The notes: generated from the letters alone by a model not told the origin. Shown: positions 21,369 to 34,067, numbered from the stretch's first letter. The stretch: 64,000 nt of DNA from Oidiodendron maius Zn (GCA_000827325.1 KN832892.1:372001-436000), one strand, 5' to 3'. Numbers and translations are program-made.

Positions 21369-21890
21369 TGATGATGAACCATTGCGCCGCATTTTAGATG
21401 GCCGGGATGTTTTGGGATGGTTTTCGAAGCTTCAAATTGAGGTGCTTTTGTGCAAAGTAGATAACTACACGATTTACATTGAGCCAGTACTAAATTTGAG
21501 AATCATTCCAGTCCCTCGCAGTTCTTAAAGGAAGTTTTGTACTAGGAATAAGTCATCAGCACCGAGACGTTAGTAGAGACCCCAAAATGCTCCCCACAAA
21601 GCGAACTTTGCACCCACCAAGTGTAGGAAGTAGTAATACGGATGACTCTAGATATTCGTTTTCGGACTAATGCAGTAACGGGTTCTGTAAACACATTAAC
21701 GCAGTATACGGCATGTATGAGGTAACTTATCGGACTAATACAGAAGTAGTATCGCCACATTGTCGTGACGCTACTCCGGGACCTCAAAATCAAGATGCTT
21801 AAAGATTACCCCGCATCAATATGGGTATACCCAGCCTTCAAAGTTTGAGCATACTCGTCTTGCCACATTCTAAGCCCGATGAGTAGGATA
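21369..21890. other. Intergenic; transposon debris likely
   Basis: 3' flank of the acyltransferase, grading into the retroelement relic on the minus strand. No intact gene. Confidence 0.35.
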
Positions 21891-22674
21891 CTAGCCCCAG
21901 AGTTGAGCTTCGCTACAGCCTAGCCAGTCGATATATAATGCACGCTCTCGGAATAGTAATTCGGCTGGAGCACACCCAATTGTAGAGTGCTTTTGGGTAT
22001 TCAGAGCTAAGGTAACCTCAAGCATCCCATCAGCCCACTTCATTAATCCATTGTCCATTTTCCAGGCTCTGGGATTTGTCTTTACTACCCCGTTAGCCTG
22101 CTCCACTAAGCCCTGGGTTTGTGGTGATCTTGGTGCTCCATTAACGATTTGAATCCCAAACTTGCGTAGTAGAATAAGTAATGCTCTTTTTAACTCTTTC
22201 TCATTATCAGATTGCATAATCCTTGGAGCTAAGAAAGCTGCAACTAATTGAGCAAAAGCAGCTGCAATTGGCTCTGCGTGCTTGCTCTTTAATGGATATA
22301 ATTGAGTGTATTTTTTGGAAAGTGATCTTTGACATGTAGAATCCACTTGAATTGGCCGGAAGGATGGTAGCGCAGTTCTTACAAAGCTTTATAACAAAGA
22401 CGACCTCTTGGTGAGTAATTCCATAAATCTTTTGTTGAATTGCAGCCTAGGTCATTATGTAGTCAGTATGGAGATGTTGTAGATGTTCATTTGCAATAGT
22501 ATCAAAGGTCTTGCTCTCTGGAACGGTATATCGAAGGTTTAGGGGCTTGGAATCAGGCCTTCGAAAGATCCTATTGTTAACAAGCTGGAATTCCACGTGC
22601 CCACGATGCTTGAGCCTAGACCCGCAGGCTCCTTGGCTTAAGATCGGGCATATCGGGACGTACAGTACATGCAT
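21891..22674 (-). pseudogene. Retroelement integrase remnant
   Basis: Two minus-strand frames hold parts of an integrase. The upstream piece (22674-22447) carries an H-x3-H zinc-binding half (N-E-H-L-Q-H-L-H-T). The downstream piece (22346-21891) carries the rve core: L-K-S-K-H-A-E-P-I-A, then I-M-Q-S-D-N-E-K-E with the catalytic Asp, then P-R-S-P-Q-T-Q-G-L-V-E-Q-A-N-G-V-V with the catalytic Glu, and N-T-Q-K-H-S-T-I-G-C-A-P-A-E-L-L-F. This is the Ty3/gypsy-like (GIN1/KRBA2-type) integrase pattern. The frame break between the pieces and the absence of RT, RNase H and LTRs show it is dead. Confidence 0.75.
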
Positions 22675-23043
22675 TCGATTCGATTTTTTCCGTATGGAAT
22701 ACGCCTCTCAATTGATATATCTATGGCCCTTTGCATATGACTGGAATGCAATTCGTAATTCATTAATTAGGAAATAGGTTAATAGAAGCAACTATAGCAC
22801 TGCTAGTTGTCGCCATACTCAAGATCGATTATTAAGAGTTGAATAGTTAAAGTAGTTAAGCTACCTGTTTTACTTTAGTTCTACACCGCTACTCTGTTCG
22901 CGAGTAGGTTAGAGTGGATCAAACCATTCGCGAATGGATATATTCGCGGATGGGCCGGAACATATATAATAGAAGTATAGAGTATTGTTATTAAATCAAA
23001 TTCCCAAAATCCCTAATCCTAAAGCATAATAGAGAGCCTACCG
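22675..23043. other. Intergenic; no gene seen
   Basis: AT-rich spacer between the integrase relic and the amidase 3' end. It contains gttcgcgagtag / attcgcgaatgg short palindromes only. Confidence 0.35.
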
Positions 23044-25179
23044 TCAAGGAAAAGGAACACTCCCTGTAGCAGGTATTTTCAGGATTCCCGCGTCCAGCAG
23101 TTGCTTGGCTAATGCAAAGATCATGCCATCACAACCCTTCGCAGCCATAATATCAACACTCACAGGCAGCACCTCTTCCTGAAGAGTAATAGTAGAATTG
23201 TATGATGCTTGGCCAACTGCATAATGGTTAACGTTTTCATACTAACTTTGGATGTTTGCACAAGAAAAGGAAAACTTACTAGTGAAAACGAAATCCGGGA
23301 CCTCTGCAAAGTTCGAAACACGGCTGATACTGAAGCCTGTTGGGGGTACGGGCGCACTATTATGGTATCGTAAGTTACTTTCCTATCCTCAATAGAATCC
23401 GCACAGAATCAGAAGCACAATGTCACTTACGATCGGTACGCATTTCTATAAGTCGTCTGCGCCAAACTCCCAGGATACAACAGGATACTATCACTGCAAG
23501 TGGTCGTACTCGGCGGATTAACTACAGTTTCCCACCAGCTCTTGAACACAGTTCTGTTTGCATTTGCCATGTCTGCGGCGGTCGGTCCAAAAGATGTGCC
23601 GAATGCCCAGCGAATCAGTGGCACGGGGTCAATGAAGGGACGGCGGCCCTCGTGGGCTGCCGCATAGTCGGCGTAGAAGGGTGTCGTGAAGATGTTGAAT
23701 TGTTCGGAGCCGATTAGCACAGGATACACGTTGCTCATAACGTTGCTAATGATTGGATCATTTATTGGCGCGTGTTCGGTGCCGGCCCATAATGTGTTGA
23801 CGTTCAGGGCAGTAGTGTTTGTAGTACTGAGGAAAGTCTGCAACTTGGCTAAGAAGTCGAGAAGCACACCTTCGGCCTCTGTGGTTGCAGAGGTTGGAAA
23901 CCCAGAAGTGAGAATTTTCTTGGGAAAGGACTCGAAATTGGAGCTGCTAATGTTGGTTTCATAAAGCACCTGTGCCGCTGTGTGCCAAAGGAGAGGATCA
24001 CGAGTCAAAAAGCCTGCAGTGTCCATATCGGGAGAGAGAGGCATGACGCCGTCCAAAGCAACCAAGCCATGAGATGGCCGGTTTCCAAAACAGCCATTGA
24101 CTTGAGAAGGCCCACGGATTGAACCGCCAGTGTCAGATCCAAGTGCAATGTCCAAGAACTCATACGCACCAATGCCTGCCCCGGGACCAGATGAAGAGGA
24201 AGAGGGATCTTGGTAGCCATCTCCACGTGCATTGTAAGGACTGTGATAGTCAACCCAATCATCTGTGGCAGTCTCTCCGTTTGCGAATTGGGAGGTCTTC
24301 ATCTTTCCAATTATGATTGCTCCAGCAGCAATCAATCTTGACACAGCGGTTCCAGAAACGGTGCGCGGGGGGTAAAGATCAAAGTATGCTCGGTTTCCCA
24401 GACCACTCTTCAAACCAGCGATATCATAGATGTCTTTAATACCTAATCTGACTCCTGCAAGCGGTTGATCAGCGGTCTTGGTGTAGTAAAGTCGGGATGG
24501 TACTCCGATTGTTTGGCTCTGGGCTCCGGAGATGGCTGCGCTAAAGGGAGAGTATGTTCCATCACTATTTGCAATGACACCCTCGGTAAAGGCACCCTGA
24601 ACATCTGAATACAAGCGGTATGCCTGGAAGACATGCCCCGTTGATGCAGACATAAAGTAAGGACCAGGAGGAATGGATTTTCTCCAGCCAGTAACAGGCT
24701 GAGAGCTGCCATATGGCCTGTCAAACATTATTAATTGCGTCCCAAAATCATGTAACGTTCCTCCCAGAGGTTGGGCATGAGCAGATCCAGAACCAATGTG
24801 TGTGACGAAGACCGCTGGAAAGTAGTTAGCTAGGCCTGCGAGATTTCTTCTGAGCAGACTTACTTTGCAAAAATCCTGTGTTGAACACGTCGTCCGTAGC
24901 AGTGTAGTTATTCACCAGTGAGATGAATTCATCGCTAGTAAAAGAATTCGAGGAGTCGCCCAGAACTGTCAATGGAACCAGGTCCATATCCTCCCCCCTC
25001 AAGGCAGAAGATATATCATCTGCCGTCAAATCAATGATATTCACAGATGAGGGCGCCGCAAAGTAGTCGACGCCATTGACTTGGACGGTTTGCCCGGTCT
25101 GTGCAATTGTTGCACTGGTTACAGCAGCCAATGCCAGTACTATCTCGGCATATCTACAATTGGGAAACATGTTGGGCAA
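23044..25179 (-). CDS. Secreted amidase (amidase-signature family)
   Basis: Four exons, 25179-24864, 24814-23431, 23356-23280 and 23216-23044, with introns of 49, 74 and 63 bp, encode about 649 residues. The signal peptide is about residues 1-26 ([16 protein letters not shown]). A fungal N-terminal extension precedes the catalytic domain. The Ser-Ser-Lys triad is visible: K232 in L-G-I-K-D, S313 in the Ser-rich [10 protein letters not shown] loop, and S337 in the D-T-G-G-S-I-R nucleophile motif. The last exons restore the family C-terminus ([14 protein letters not shown]...[14 protein letters not shown]). The enzyme should hydrolyse an amide outside the cell or in the secretory pathway. The substrate cannot be told. 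The start could also be ATG 25170. No frame damage is seen. Confidence 0.9.
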
Positions 25180-28100
25180 CTGTAGAGGCGATCGGAGACT
25201 GAAAGATTAATAAAGAAAAGAGCCTAGGAACGACATAACGAGAGACGGGAAGACTGCATATGTACAATTTCTACTGCGGCGGGATACGGGACGAATGCCT
25301 GTCGTAGAGAGAAAGAGTTACTGTACAGAACCTAGATTCGACAGTCTGCGGCAATAAAATCATATTACAGAAGGTATCCTTGCAGGTGCAGAGCGCATAT
25401 TGAAGCCACACGGTCAAGGAACGCGGTTCTCTTACATCTGGTAGAATAGAGAGCTCATTTTGCCAGAGATATGGTCTGTTAGAGAACAGAGATAACGGCC
25501 ATCTGAGCCGTGCATTAGGCATCAGCACTACCAAATATCTTATCTTCAAGCAAGGCTTCTGCCCGTGCTAGAAGAGGAAAGAGCCAGAAGTGGGGTGACG
25601 GGCAAGAAACATCGAAACCAAAGACCTCGCGTATCTGATACTGATAAGATCACGAGAGACGCTCACATAACAGAAACATGACTTGTACAAACACAAAATC
25701 TCGTACCTTGCAGCACGAGCAATAGCCTAACGTATCCAAACCACGACGACACTAATGCCCCCCATATCACCCTATGCCCTCTGCGGAATTCCGGCTCGCT
25801 TATAACGCGTTGCACGACTCTTGTTCGGATTTCCAATCAAACCCAAAGCGAGCACAACGACCGTACGAGAAGCTTGCACGAACAAACAATATCAAACACC
25901 TCTTTCCCCGCCGATGGAAAATGGCGAGGGAGAGGGAGAGATCAATGCTGGACGTAATTCCGGTGGCAGGAATCGCTCATCATCTAAGCGGGATGCTCGA
26001 CTTCTTGGCAGGGTTGGAAAGTGGGGATCAGGGCGTTCAAAAGTGGTCGGAAATCTGATACGTAAGAGAGCGAGCAAATATTACAGCCAGTGATCCAGCG
26101 GCTACAGATTGCTTTCTCGAGATTGAAGTAGTTTCTCGTGCATCCTTGCCAGAGTACTTCTTTCTACATTTGGAGCAATCGTTGCTCAGAGATCAGGACA
26201 GGGGTTTGGATAGCCATGCATCCTGTGAGCAGCCTGAGTCGCAAGAATGCTTATACCTGGTTAACCCTCTGTGAAACAATTCTGATGATGACGTTGCTAT
26301 AATGAATCTCGAATTCCTACTGTCGCGAGCGAAGAGACGCAAATGCATCTAAACAACAATAATAAATATGCACAGTACTAGTAGGGTATCGCAACCAGCG
26401 AAATAGAGTTTCGTCGCTGTTCCATATCCAAGTCCAACAGAACGGGTAGTATGGTGTAAGCCCGAGCCGTGCCGCCGTATCAAGTTTTTGCCCGCAACCT
26501 TGTGGAATAGAGCCGCGCTCTCTAGGAGACAACCACTGACCAAAAACATTCCTATCAAGCGCTAAATTTTCTGCTTCTCAGATTGCGACCATACTACGAT
26601 AAGATGGAACCTTTCGTTGACCCTATGAGCTTGGAAAAATTCGAGACTTTATCTCCAAAACACCCTCTCGTGTTTATTGCTTCTATGCCGCTATTGTATA
26701 GTACTGCTCCCTTGCAACCGCCTTTCGCAAACACTACGGATCCTAATATCAATGCTCAATTCTCATATCAAGGGGCCTTAGTCTTAGGAGTTTGCAAGTC
26801 ATTATTTATTCAGTCTTTGACTCTATTAGCCTACTACAATGGTACCGATCGGTACCTTCAATTATACAGTAAATATACTTAATATGAGATTACTACAAAC
26901 CTGCTCAGTTCACAGTAAACGCAATGTTTAGGTGTGACGGGTCTCCCAATTCAGCGGCCTCAGTCATTGTTTTATGTGATAGCCTGAGTTAGGGACTACA
27001 AACAGTTCCTGAAACCAGCTGCTACTATAGACCATTCTTAAGCCCTCCTATTTCTACAGCTCTTACCGGCATTAATTGATTCTCACTCTTTTCAAAAATC
27101 ACAGAAACGTCTGACCTACCTACCACGTTCTGTGCCTTTTCATTAGCGCAAGACCACCGCTATCATTACCCTAACCTAAATCTAATAAGTCTTCTCGATA
27201 GTCCTAATAACGTTATCACTTAGTTTTGAAGAGCAGATATTTGAACATCATCGAACGTCTCGCTCGATATCATAAACAATTGTTGGTGTCCTCTGTTCCA
27301 ATCGCCATACACCAGCAAGGGTCCTAGACTCCAGGCATAAGTACCAGCGAGTGTTAGATATACTTAGAGAAAGGTTGGCCGCCTTCTAGCGTGCTCTCTA
27401 GCTTCCGGCTCCCACATTGGCATCCTGCTGTATGTTGCGTGGCGGTCAGCTACATACGAGATGTGAGAGCTCCCAGGAGTGTTTCTTGAAACCCAACCAA
27501 AAGTCACTCCAGTTCGTTTCGGGTACAACGATTGCATCAAGATCGTCTTCAAGGGTAGCTTCATCGTATGGCGCTCATCGCGCCAATGCTAATAATGGCT
27601 TTACAGCCGGGGCGTACAGTAGATTTAGTTACGACGTCGGTGGCGACGGTGACTTTTGTCATCTTTGTTGTGGTTTGAAATACAGACGCCAGCGGAATGG
27701 ATGTGCTGGTATCAACGGCGGCTTACACGGCCGTTTTTGTTGTGTTTGTTGGCGCAAATATGGCACCTGCGAGCTGAGTGTGTAGAAGTTCGACTTCACT
27801 TAGCCTTTGGTTTCAACCTTTAAGCCTAGTCTACTAAGGGCAAAGTGATAATTGATAAATGCGGCCTGTTAAGTATCAGGGTAAGCATCCGAAAAGATAA
27901 AGCGCGTCGGCTCCTATTTACAAGGGGTAGGAACGCTTAATATAGGGAGTGAGGGTTCACAAGGTGTTGGCCGACAAATCTCAAGCCAAGCTCAAAAGGA
28001 GCTTCTCGTGAGTTTCCAACAATAGCATGGAACGATGGTAATGACTCCAGCAGGTCGCTGAGTTTACGCCAGGAACCCTCAATTTATCATTTACAATTGT

Positions 28101-29633
28101 TAATTATTCTTGCTTAACGTCCGATGCAGGTCTAGCCTATACGGACTAGGGGTGTATGCATTGAGAGGAAAATCCCATGTCTACCCGAGGAAACACTTAC
28201 TCTCCTGTGCTAGTTTGCTAGCAATTCTACCTCTTAGGTTATGTGACTACGTTTTGGACTTATTTGGCCTTGAAGGCTAAAGGTTATCCCAGGGCTTGGC
28301 GGATTGCTTTACGGCCCACTGGAGGGATTCTAACCCACACCATTCCTCTCATCCTTTAGGTCTCTCTGATTCGGCCAATCACTTTTTCATGCACATTGGG
28401 GCTTCTTGGCATAATTAAATAGTTTGGAGATATTAGAGATAATTTAGAAGCTGTTTATTTACCGTGTGTTCTTGCTCCAGCTCTAAGAGCGCATCGCTCA
28501 TAGTTCTAAAGCCAAGCCATTAACAGAACAAGATCCCTTACGAGAATTGCCTTAATTTGGGTTCGAGTCTCCCCTACCAAATACAACAAGCCTCCGTACT
28601 AAATACCTCCACAAACACCGACGGAAGTGCATGTCCCGCCAGAAGCCGTAACTCTTGACTTTCGTGTCGATGCGGATCCTATGTGGTCCCGGCAATTGTG
28701 GCACTGGCGCGGTGGCAGGCGTAGATCATGCTACAGCTGGTTGAGAGTCTTCACCACGAAAAGCGTCACTGTCACCTTGGGCAAGACGCCGACGTGGTGA
28801 GCGTGCTGTAGTTTTTAGGAGGCTTGGATTGCGGGTCTCTGCATTAGAGTTGGGCTGAAGGGGTAATTCGTAGGGCCTCGTCGTCGGCCGTCGACGGCTG
28901 GTGGTCTGGCAAGGTCGAATGCAAACTCTCGTGCGCTCAAAATGACTTAAAGTTTGAAGAGTTGGATACCAATCTCGCTCATACAGTAGTTGTACTTTAC
29001 AGAGGATCACAAAGTTGGCCGGGCCCATTCTGCAACCATGTACTTAGCCGTTTCTGCGGAGACCCTGCATTCTTGCTGAGTCGTCGGCGCCATTTGTGAA
29101 CGAAATGCCATTTGTGAAGAGGCGGACCGGCCTGAAGGTCGAAAGTGAAGGCTCAATACGACAGGAAATAACCAAAAGCGGTCAAAATCCAGACAAAACC
29201 AGATCAAAAATTGAGGAGCCAAAAAGGCAGCTACCGCTTTGATTAAGCTCGCAGGGATGTCGGTTATTACGCAAAATGCCCCCGCGAGAACGGAGACTCA
29301 GCGAGAAAGCCTAATTAGATGTCTTTTACTCAAGGATGCTATTTCTAGATATGTCAAGTTAGATGTTGTACAGTAGATGGCGAATTAGGTGTCGCTGATT
29401 TTTAGTTATTTATTTTTAGCGGGGTCTCGAATTACAAGTGTTGTGTATCCGGAAGCTAATCCGGCTATTAGCCCCACACCTCACTTTACTTCAAAAGCTT
29501 GTGTTACGTGGTAGTCTAGGGAACCGTTAGTTGACTTTACATAAACCTCCGAACCCTTCAACGGTTCCCCGCTCAGAAACATTCAACTTTGTCTCACTAT
29601 TTCTCGTCGCTACTAGCTGCCTCTTTTCAAATT
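25180..29633. other. Long intergenic region; no supported gene
   Basis: About 4.4 kb without a recognisable gene. A 93-codon plus frame (first ATG 26604, stop 26882) has helix-like hydrophobic runs (P-L-V-F-I-A-S-M-P-L-L-Y and L-F-I-Q-S-L-T-L-L-A-Y-Y) and may be a scrap of a membrane protein. A 122-codon frame at 27417-27785 is Cys/Gly-rich and unrecognised. tRNA-like box sequences near 28478 and 28559 do not fold into a tRNA. Confidence 0.35.
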
Positions 29634-31736
29634 ATGGCCGCATACTCAAGTTCAGTCACACCTCTTCCTCGCCTCTACTCACATCTGCATTCCGGTCAGA
29701 TTAGGCTTCTCCATCTACAACATGGTTCCCCTGGGGACAATATTCGATGTACCCTAAAACTTGCCCGGATACCTTCAGTACAAACCACAACTCTCGGAAG
29801 CCTTTCAGATCCAGGAACAGCTGTAGCTGAGATGGCTTCGACATCATATGATGCCCTCTCCTACATGTGGGGCCCTGAGGTTACCGAAAGAGATATAGAA
29901 ATCAATGGACAGTCTTATCCTATCCGTGAGAATTTATATCAAGCGCTATTACACCTTCGGCTTCCCTCTCTGACTCGAGTATTATGGGTTGATGCATTGT
30001 GTATTAATCAAAACGATCTCAAGGAGCGGAACAAGCAGGTATCTCAAATGGGAAGAATATATCTAAGCGCAGGTCATGTTATAGTGTGGCTAGGACTCCC
30101 TGACTTTTCAACGGCAGAAGCATTTAACTTCTTCGAGTATTCCTCTATGGCACATTTGCTTGCTAGTAATTCCTCTAGTTCTGGTGAATACCTTTCAACA
30201 CTGAATTCAATCAAAACATTTTGCTTTCGGGAGTACTGGAAACGAGTATGGATTGTACAGGAGATAGTACTCGGTGCCCACATCGAGATCCATTGCGGTT
30301 TGGAGTCATTGTCATGGAAGCCCTTGGCAGCATTCTTCAAGCAGCTAAGGGAGCTTTCAGGCAAGGAATGGCTATTGCCACCAACCTCTGAGTTAGACAG
30401 GGAAAGGAAAGATCTAATTCGTGCGTTGAAGACCTGCTCACTCGCAAATATTACCTATGATCATGATCGAATGCTGGAAACACGAGAGGTAGATACGAAT
30501 TCAGATGCATGGGACAATCATGCCTGTCGTCCGCTGCTCCACCTCTGTGCACAATATGGGCAGTCGCACTGTATGGATCCGCGAGACAAAATCTTTGGAC
30601 ATCATGGCTCATCGCGTAACTGTTGCCAAGGAGAGATCAAGATAGACTACAACCTCTCATTTGCTCAAATTTGCTGGATGCTTCTGTCTCATCACTCTCA
30701 GTACCATGGCGACTCTGGGACTGCAATATTTGCGGATTTGAGGCTCTTCTACCTTAGACTTGAGATAAGTCCAAACGACTCTCGATTCAAAAAGAAGCCT
30801 CACCGACACGTCAACATTAAGGTATACTATGACAGGCAGACAAAATCCGCGAGTTATTCATGGGAAATCCGAGAATATTATGGAACCTTCATGACGAAAC
30901 GATTGGTGGGGCCAGACACACAATATTTATCACTGCCCACAAAAGCGGAGACGTCAAGTGGAAGCCGCCCAATAAGGGCTGTTGGATGCGTTCGAGGTCG
31001 AATCGTGTCATTTACTGCCCCAGTCGACCAAATGTCTACTAGGAGTAGCGAAATTCAAGAGATAATGACCGCCCCATTCAAAATTCAATTGGCTTATTTA
31101 AAGAGGGTTTCTTCTACCGCTCACGGCGCCAGGCTTCCAATAACTAAACAGCTAGACCTAGTCTTCCAGATCAACGGAAGTGCTCGTCATACTATATCTC
31201 GTAAAATATCTAAAGCGTTAGGGAATAACGTTGAGATGGGACTACCAAAAAAGTTCGAAAACAGTTCTCTTCTCAAAGTATCTCATTTGTATCCTAAAAA
31301 TGAAACAGATAATATATCATTGAATGATATGCTTACAATGCCCGAAGGGACCACAAATATCAAATTCGCTTTCGAAGAAAACGGTCTTATACTCTTCGTT
31401 CCTCTTAATGCAGAAGTCGGGGATATTGTCTGTCAGTTTAAGTATACAGACTCTTTGGTACTTGTTCGTCAAGATCCAGAAAATAAAGACGAATGCATTA
31501 TTGTCGGCCGTATAGTGAACTATCTCGCAACATCTCCGACAACAGCATGCGATAATTTCTCAGTTCAACCTACCTTTTGGGGTTCTTGTTCGCCATATCA
31601 AGTCGAGTTCAACCTTGACCTCAGTATGACGAAACTGCTAACTATGGCATCCGCTACCCCAGATGATCTATCTTCTGTCCCTGCACCAGTGACCAAATAC
31701 GACCCTTCATCACCTGGTGTACATATCTGCGATTAA
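29634..31736 (+). CDS. HET-domain (heterokaryon incompatibility) protein
   Basis: A single-exon 700-residue protein. The first in-frame ATG is 29634. The HET domain occupies about residues 70-215. Its three blocks are clear: Y-D-A-L-S-Y-M-W-G (72-80), V-L-W-V-D-A-L-C-I-N-Q-N-D (116-128) and Y-W-K-R-V-W-I-V-Q-E (201-210). A later D-P-R-D-K-I-F-G block and a C-terminal V-G-D-I-V-C-Q-F...L-V-R-Q-D-P-x-x-x-D-E-C-I-I-V-G-R-I segment are usual in long HET proteins. HET domains trigger cell death when incompatible fungal individuals fuse and are thought to act as TIR-like effectors. The partner gene is not identifiable; no NACHT or WD40 gene is adjacent, although a WD40 relic lies at 6.9 kb. No frame damage is seen. 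In this protein the block usually read D-K-I-F-G-L-H-G is D-K-I-F-G-H-H-G. Confidence 0.9.
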   Translation: MAAYSSSVTPLPRLYSHLHSGQIRLLHLQHGSPGDNIRCTLKLARIPSVQTTTLGSLSDPGTAVAEMASTSYDALSYMWGPEVTERDIEINGQSYPIRENLYQALLHLRLPSLTRVLWVDALCINQNDLKERNKQVSQMGRIYLSAGHVIVWLGLPDFSTAEAFNFFEYSSMAHLLASNSSSSGEYLSTLNSIKTFCFREYWKRVWIVQEIVLGAHIEIHCGLESLSWKPLAAFFKQLRELSGKEWLLPPTSELDRERKDLIRALKTCSLANITYDHDRMLETREVDTNSDAWDNHACRPLLHLCAQYGQSHCMDPRDKIFGHHGSSRNCCQGEIKIDYNLSFAQICWMLLSHHSQYHGDSGTAIFADLRLFYLRLEISPNDSRFKKKPHRHVNIKVYYDRQTKSASYSWEIREYYGTFMTKRLVGPDTQYLSLPTKAETSSGSRPIRAVGCVRGRIVSFTAPVDQMSTRSSEIQEIMTAPFKIQLAYLKRVSSTAHGARLPITKQLDLVFQINGSARHTISRKISKALGNNVEMGLPKKFENSSLLKVSHLYPKNETDNISLNDMLTMPEGTTNIKFAFEENGLILFVPLNAEVGDIVCQFKYTDSLVLVRQDPENKDECIIVGRIVNYLATSPTTACDNFSVQPTFWGSCSPYQVEFNLDLSMTKLLTMASATPDDLSSVPAPVTKYDPSSPGVHICD

Positions 31737-32880
31737 TAAACTTTCAAGTCTACCAATTTGGAAGCTTAGACAGATCAAATGCGGCATGAACAGAACTCGA
31801 AAGGAAGAGCTACATCGGCGTCAGTGCAACCTTTAAAGTAATTCTACACTGTCAGCACTATCTTGTCGACTCAATCAATTCCGCTGTGATTTCAGCAGAT
31901 AATCTACGCCATCTCTACTAGGCTATGGACGCAATACCTGTTTCCAGCGGCCCGGTCGCCTCTCCGTTAGGCTTCAATATTTAAAGCATGAACGGTAGAT
32001 AATTAATCTGCGGCCTACGCGTTGCTAGACTCTGTAGATAGCCCTTATTCCTCAGTCTGTGGTTGTATGTAACAGGAAATTATCCAAACACAATCATACA
32101 CTATTATCCGCACACTATTAAACAGATCAGAATACGGCCCTATAGTTTAGTATCTAATTTTACCCTCATCTATTTGGGTTTTCTTATTAGTATTATCAGA
32201 TGCTAAGTCGATCTGAAATTTTATAGATGATTATAGCTTCCGGTATTCTTCCTGCCGTACTATAAAGACCAGCATGCTTTATAAATCGTGGGGTTCTCTG
32301 CTGGACTCCATAGATGGACATGTAGCTAGTGTTATGGTCCAAAGAACGAAGAAATAGAGGCACATCACAGGCGGTTTCAGTTTACAGAATCAGTCCTTGC
32401 CCCATACTATTATTTGGTTGCCATACACTCGGATATAGACCCGGATATACGGGCTTAAATGTACATACAGGGTATCTAGAAATATGGCCCAGGAACAGCC
32501 TTCGTACGCTAGAGATTGCGTGGAAGCCCATCTTTGATCTTGGCCCCTTTGCGGGGTCAGTGTGTTTCCTTAAGACTTGTACGTGCCAGGAATAGGCTGT
32601 GTTTTTTTTTTTTTGGATGAAGATGACTTCCATAGGAATTGATTTTTCTTTGATGACTGTGGTGTGCGTCCTCGGATTCTACGTTATTATTGTGACATAA
32701 AGGGTTCCAAAACGTCCCTTCCAGCTTCGTTCTAGTGAGTGGGTCTACAGCGATCCTAATTTTCGCTTAGCTGTGATACAGAATAGTGGTTCCGTAGGTA
32801 TATACCCTGGGGGAGTAGTGTAGATAACTGGTATTTCGAAGAAGACCTGGAATCGGTGGAAATCACCACTTAGTTACCTC
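31737..32880. other. Intergenic; no gene seen
   Basis: 3' flank of the HET gene, then sequence without a recognisable coding region, ending where the permease relic becomes readable. Confidence 0.4.
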
Positions 32881-34067
32881 ATGAGAGGCATCACAACTGT
32901 CGGCTGGACCTTCGCAACTGCCGGAGGTTTTGTCCTTGCGGCTGAGGTTTTCATTGCTTGTGTAAATGTGTGTCAGCGGGCTTTCACATTCCACGTCTAC
33001 CAAATCTGGCTCATCATTGTGGCAATAAGTCTGATTGCTATTATTTTCAACAATACTCGGGTGTAATTAATGCCCCTAATGCTTCGCATCATGGTCTACT
33101 TCCTTCTAGCATCTACTATCTACATTATGGTTGCCCTTCTAGTCTGAACAAATCCCAAGGCAGATGCAAGGACCGTGTTCGTCGACTTCGTCACTGAAGC
33201 AGGCTGGTCGTCCAATGGTCTCGTCTTCATGCTTTGCCTTTTGCTTGGTAGTATCGCCGTCTCTGGCTTTGATTGTGCAACTCATCTTATAAAGGAACTT
33301 CCTAGACTTGATAGGCAAGTACCACAAATCATGCTGGCCACCGCTGCTCTCTCAGGTCTATCAGGGTCTGTAATGGTTCTAGTCTGTCTTTTCTCTTCGA
33401 CAAATCCAGATGCTCTCCTGGATCCAATTGGCGGACAGCCTGTATTTCAGCTCTATTATGACTCGTTCGACTCTCAAGCACTATTTATTTATTGCGTTAT
33501 CGATATACTGTATCGAATACACTATTGCATTTATTGCCCCTGTCACTACTTCGAGTCGCGTCTTGTGGACATTCGCGAAGCATGGAAGCGCTCCCTTTAG
33601 GGAATTTCTAGGCAATGTCAGCGGAAGGTACTTGATCCCTCGGAATGCAGTAGTGGCAACGACAGTCGTGAGTGTTGCTGTCTCAACACTCGTATTTGAC
33701 CCTACTATTATCTTCATCTCAATATTTAGAGCAACTACCTTCTGTTTTTTCTTTTTCTTACGGCACGCCTACTGCACTATTACTCCTCAATAAACGGAGA
33801 TCCTTCCCAAAGTCACGTTACATTAATTTAGGAAGAGCGGGGTCATTCCTGAATGCTATCTCGCTCTCGTGGCAACTTATACTGGCGATCTTCCTTTCAA
33901 TTCCGTTATATCAACCGGTCACAGCAGCGAATATGAATTACGCTGCACCTGTGGACGCTGTGAGTATATTTTTTGGCGGCGCTGAATCGTTCTTTTTCTT
34001 CCAGAAACACTATAGTGTGCCTCATGGTTTGTACCTTGAAGGCTTCTCCGGTACATATTTAGATTGA
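32881..34067 (+). pseudogene. Amino-acid/choline permease pseudogene (AA_permease_2/APC family)
   Basis: Three frames together spell the middle and C-terminal half of a fungal GABA/choline-type permease. Readable parts: A-G-G-F-V-L-A-A-E-V-F-I-A-C, then R-I-M-V-Y-F-L-L-A-S-T-I-Y-I-M-V-A-L-L-V, then F-V-D-F-V-T-E-A-G-W-S-S-N-G-L, G-F-D-C-A-T-H-L-I-K-E-L-P, T-T-S-S-R-V-L-W-T-F-A-K-H-G, and finally G-T-P-T-A-L-L-L-L-N-K-R-R. Damage seen: in-frame stops at about 33064 (TAA) and 33148 (TGA), a frameshift near 33480, and another near 33725. The first four or so transmembrane helices are absent upstream of 32881. The gene is not functional. Confidence 0.85.

Noticed and set aside
28470-28605. tRNA-like A-box and B-box sequences (agctctaagagcg, ggttcgagtct)
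   Set aside because: The anticodon and T stems do not pair and no acceptor stem can be formed, so at most this is a decayed tRNA or SINE scrap.
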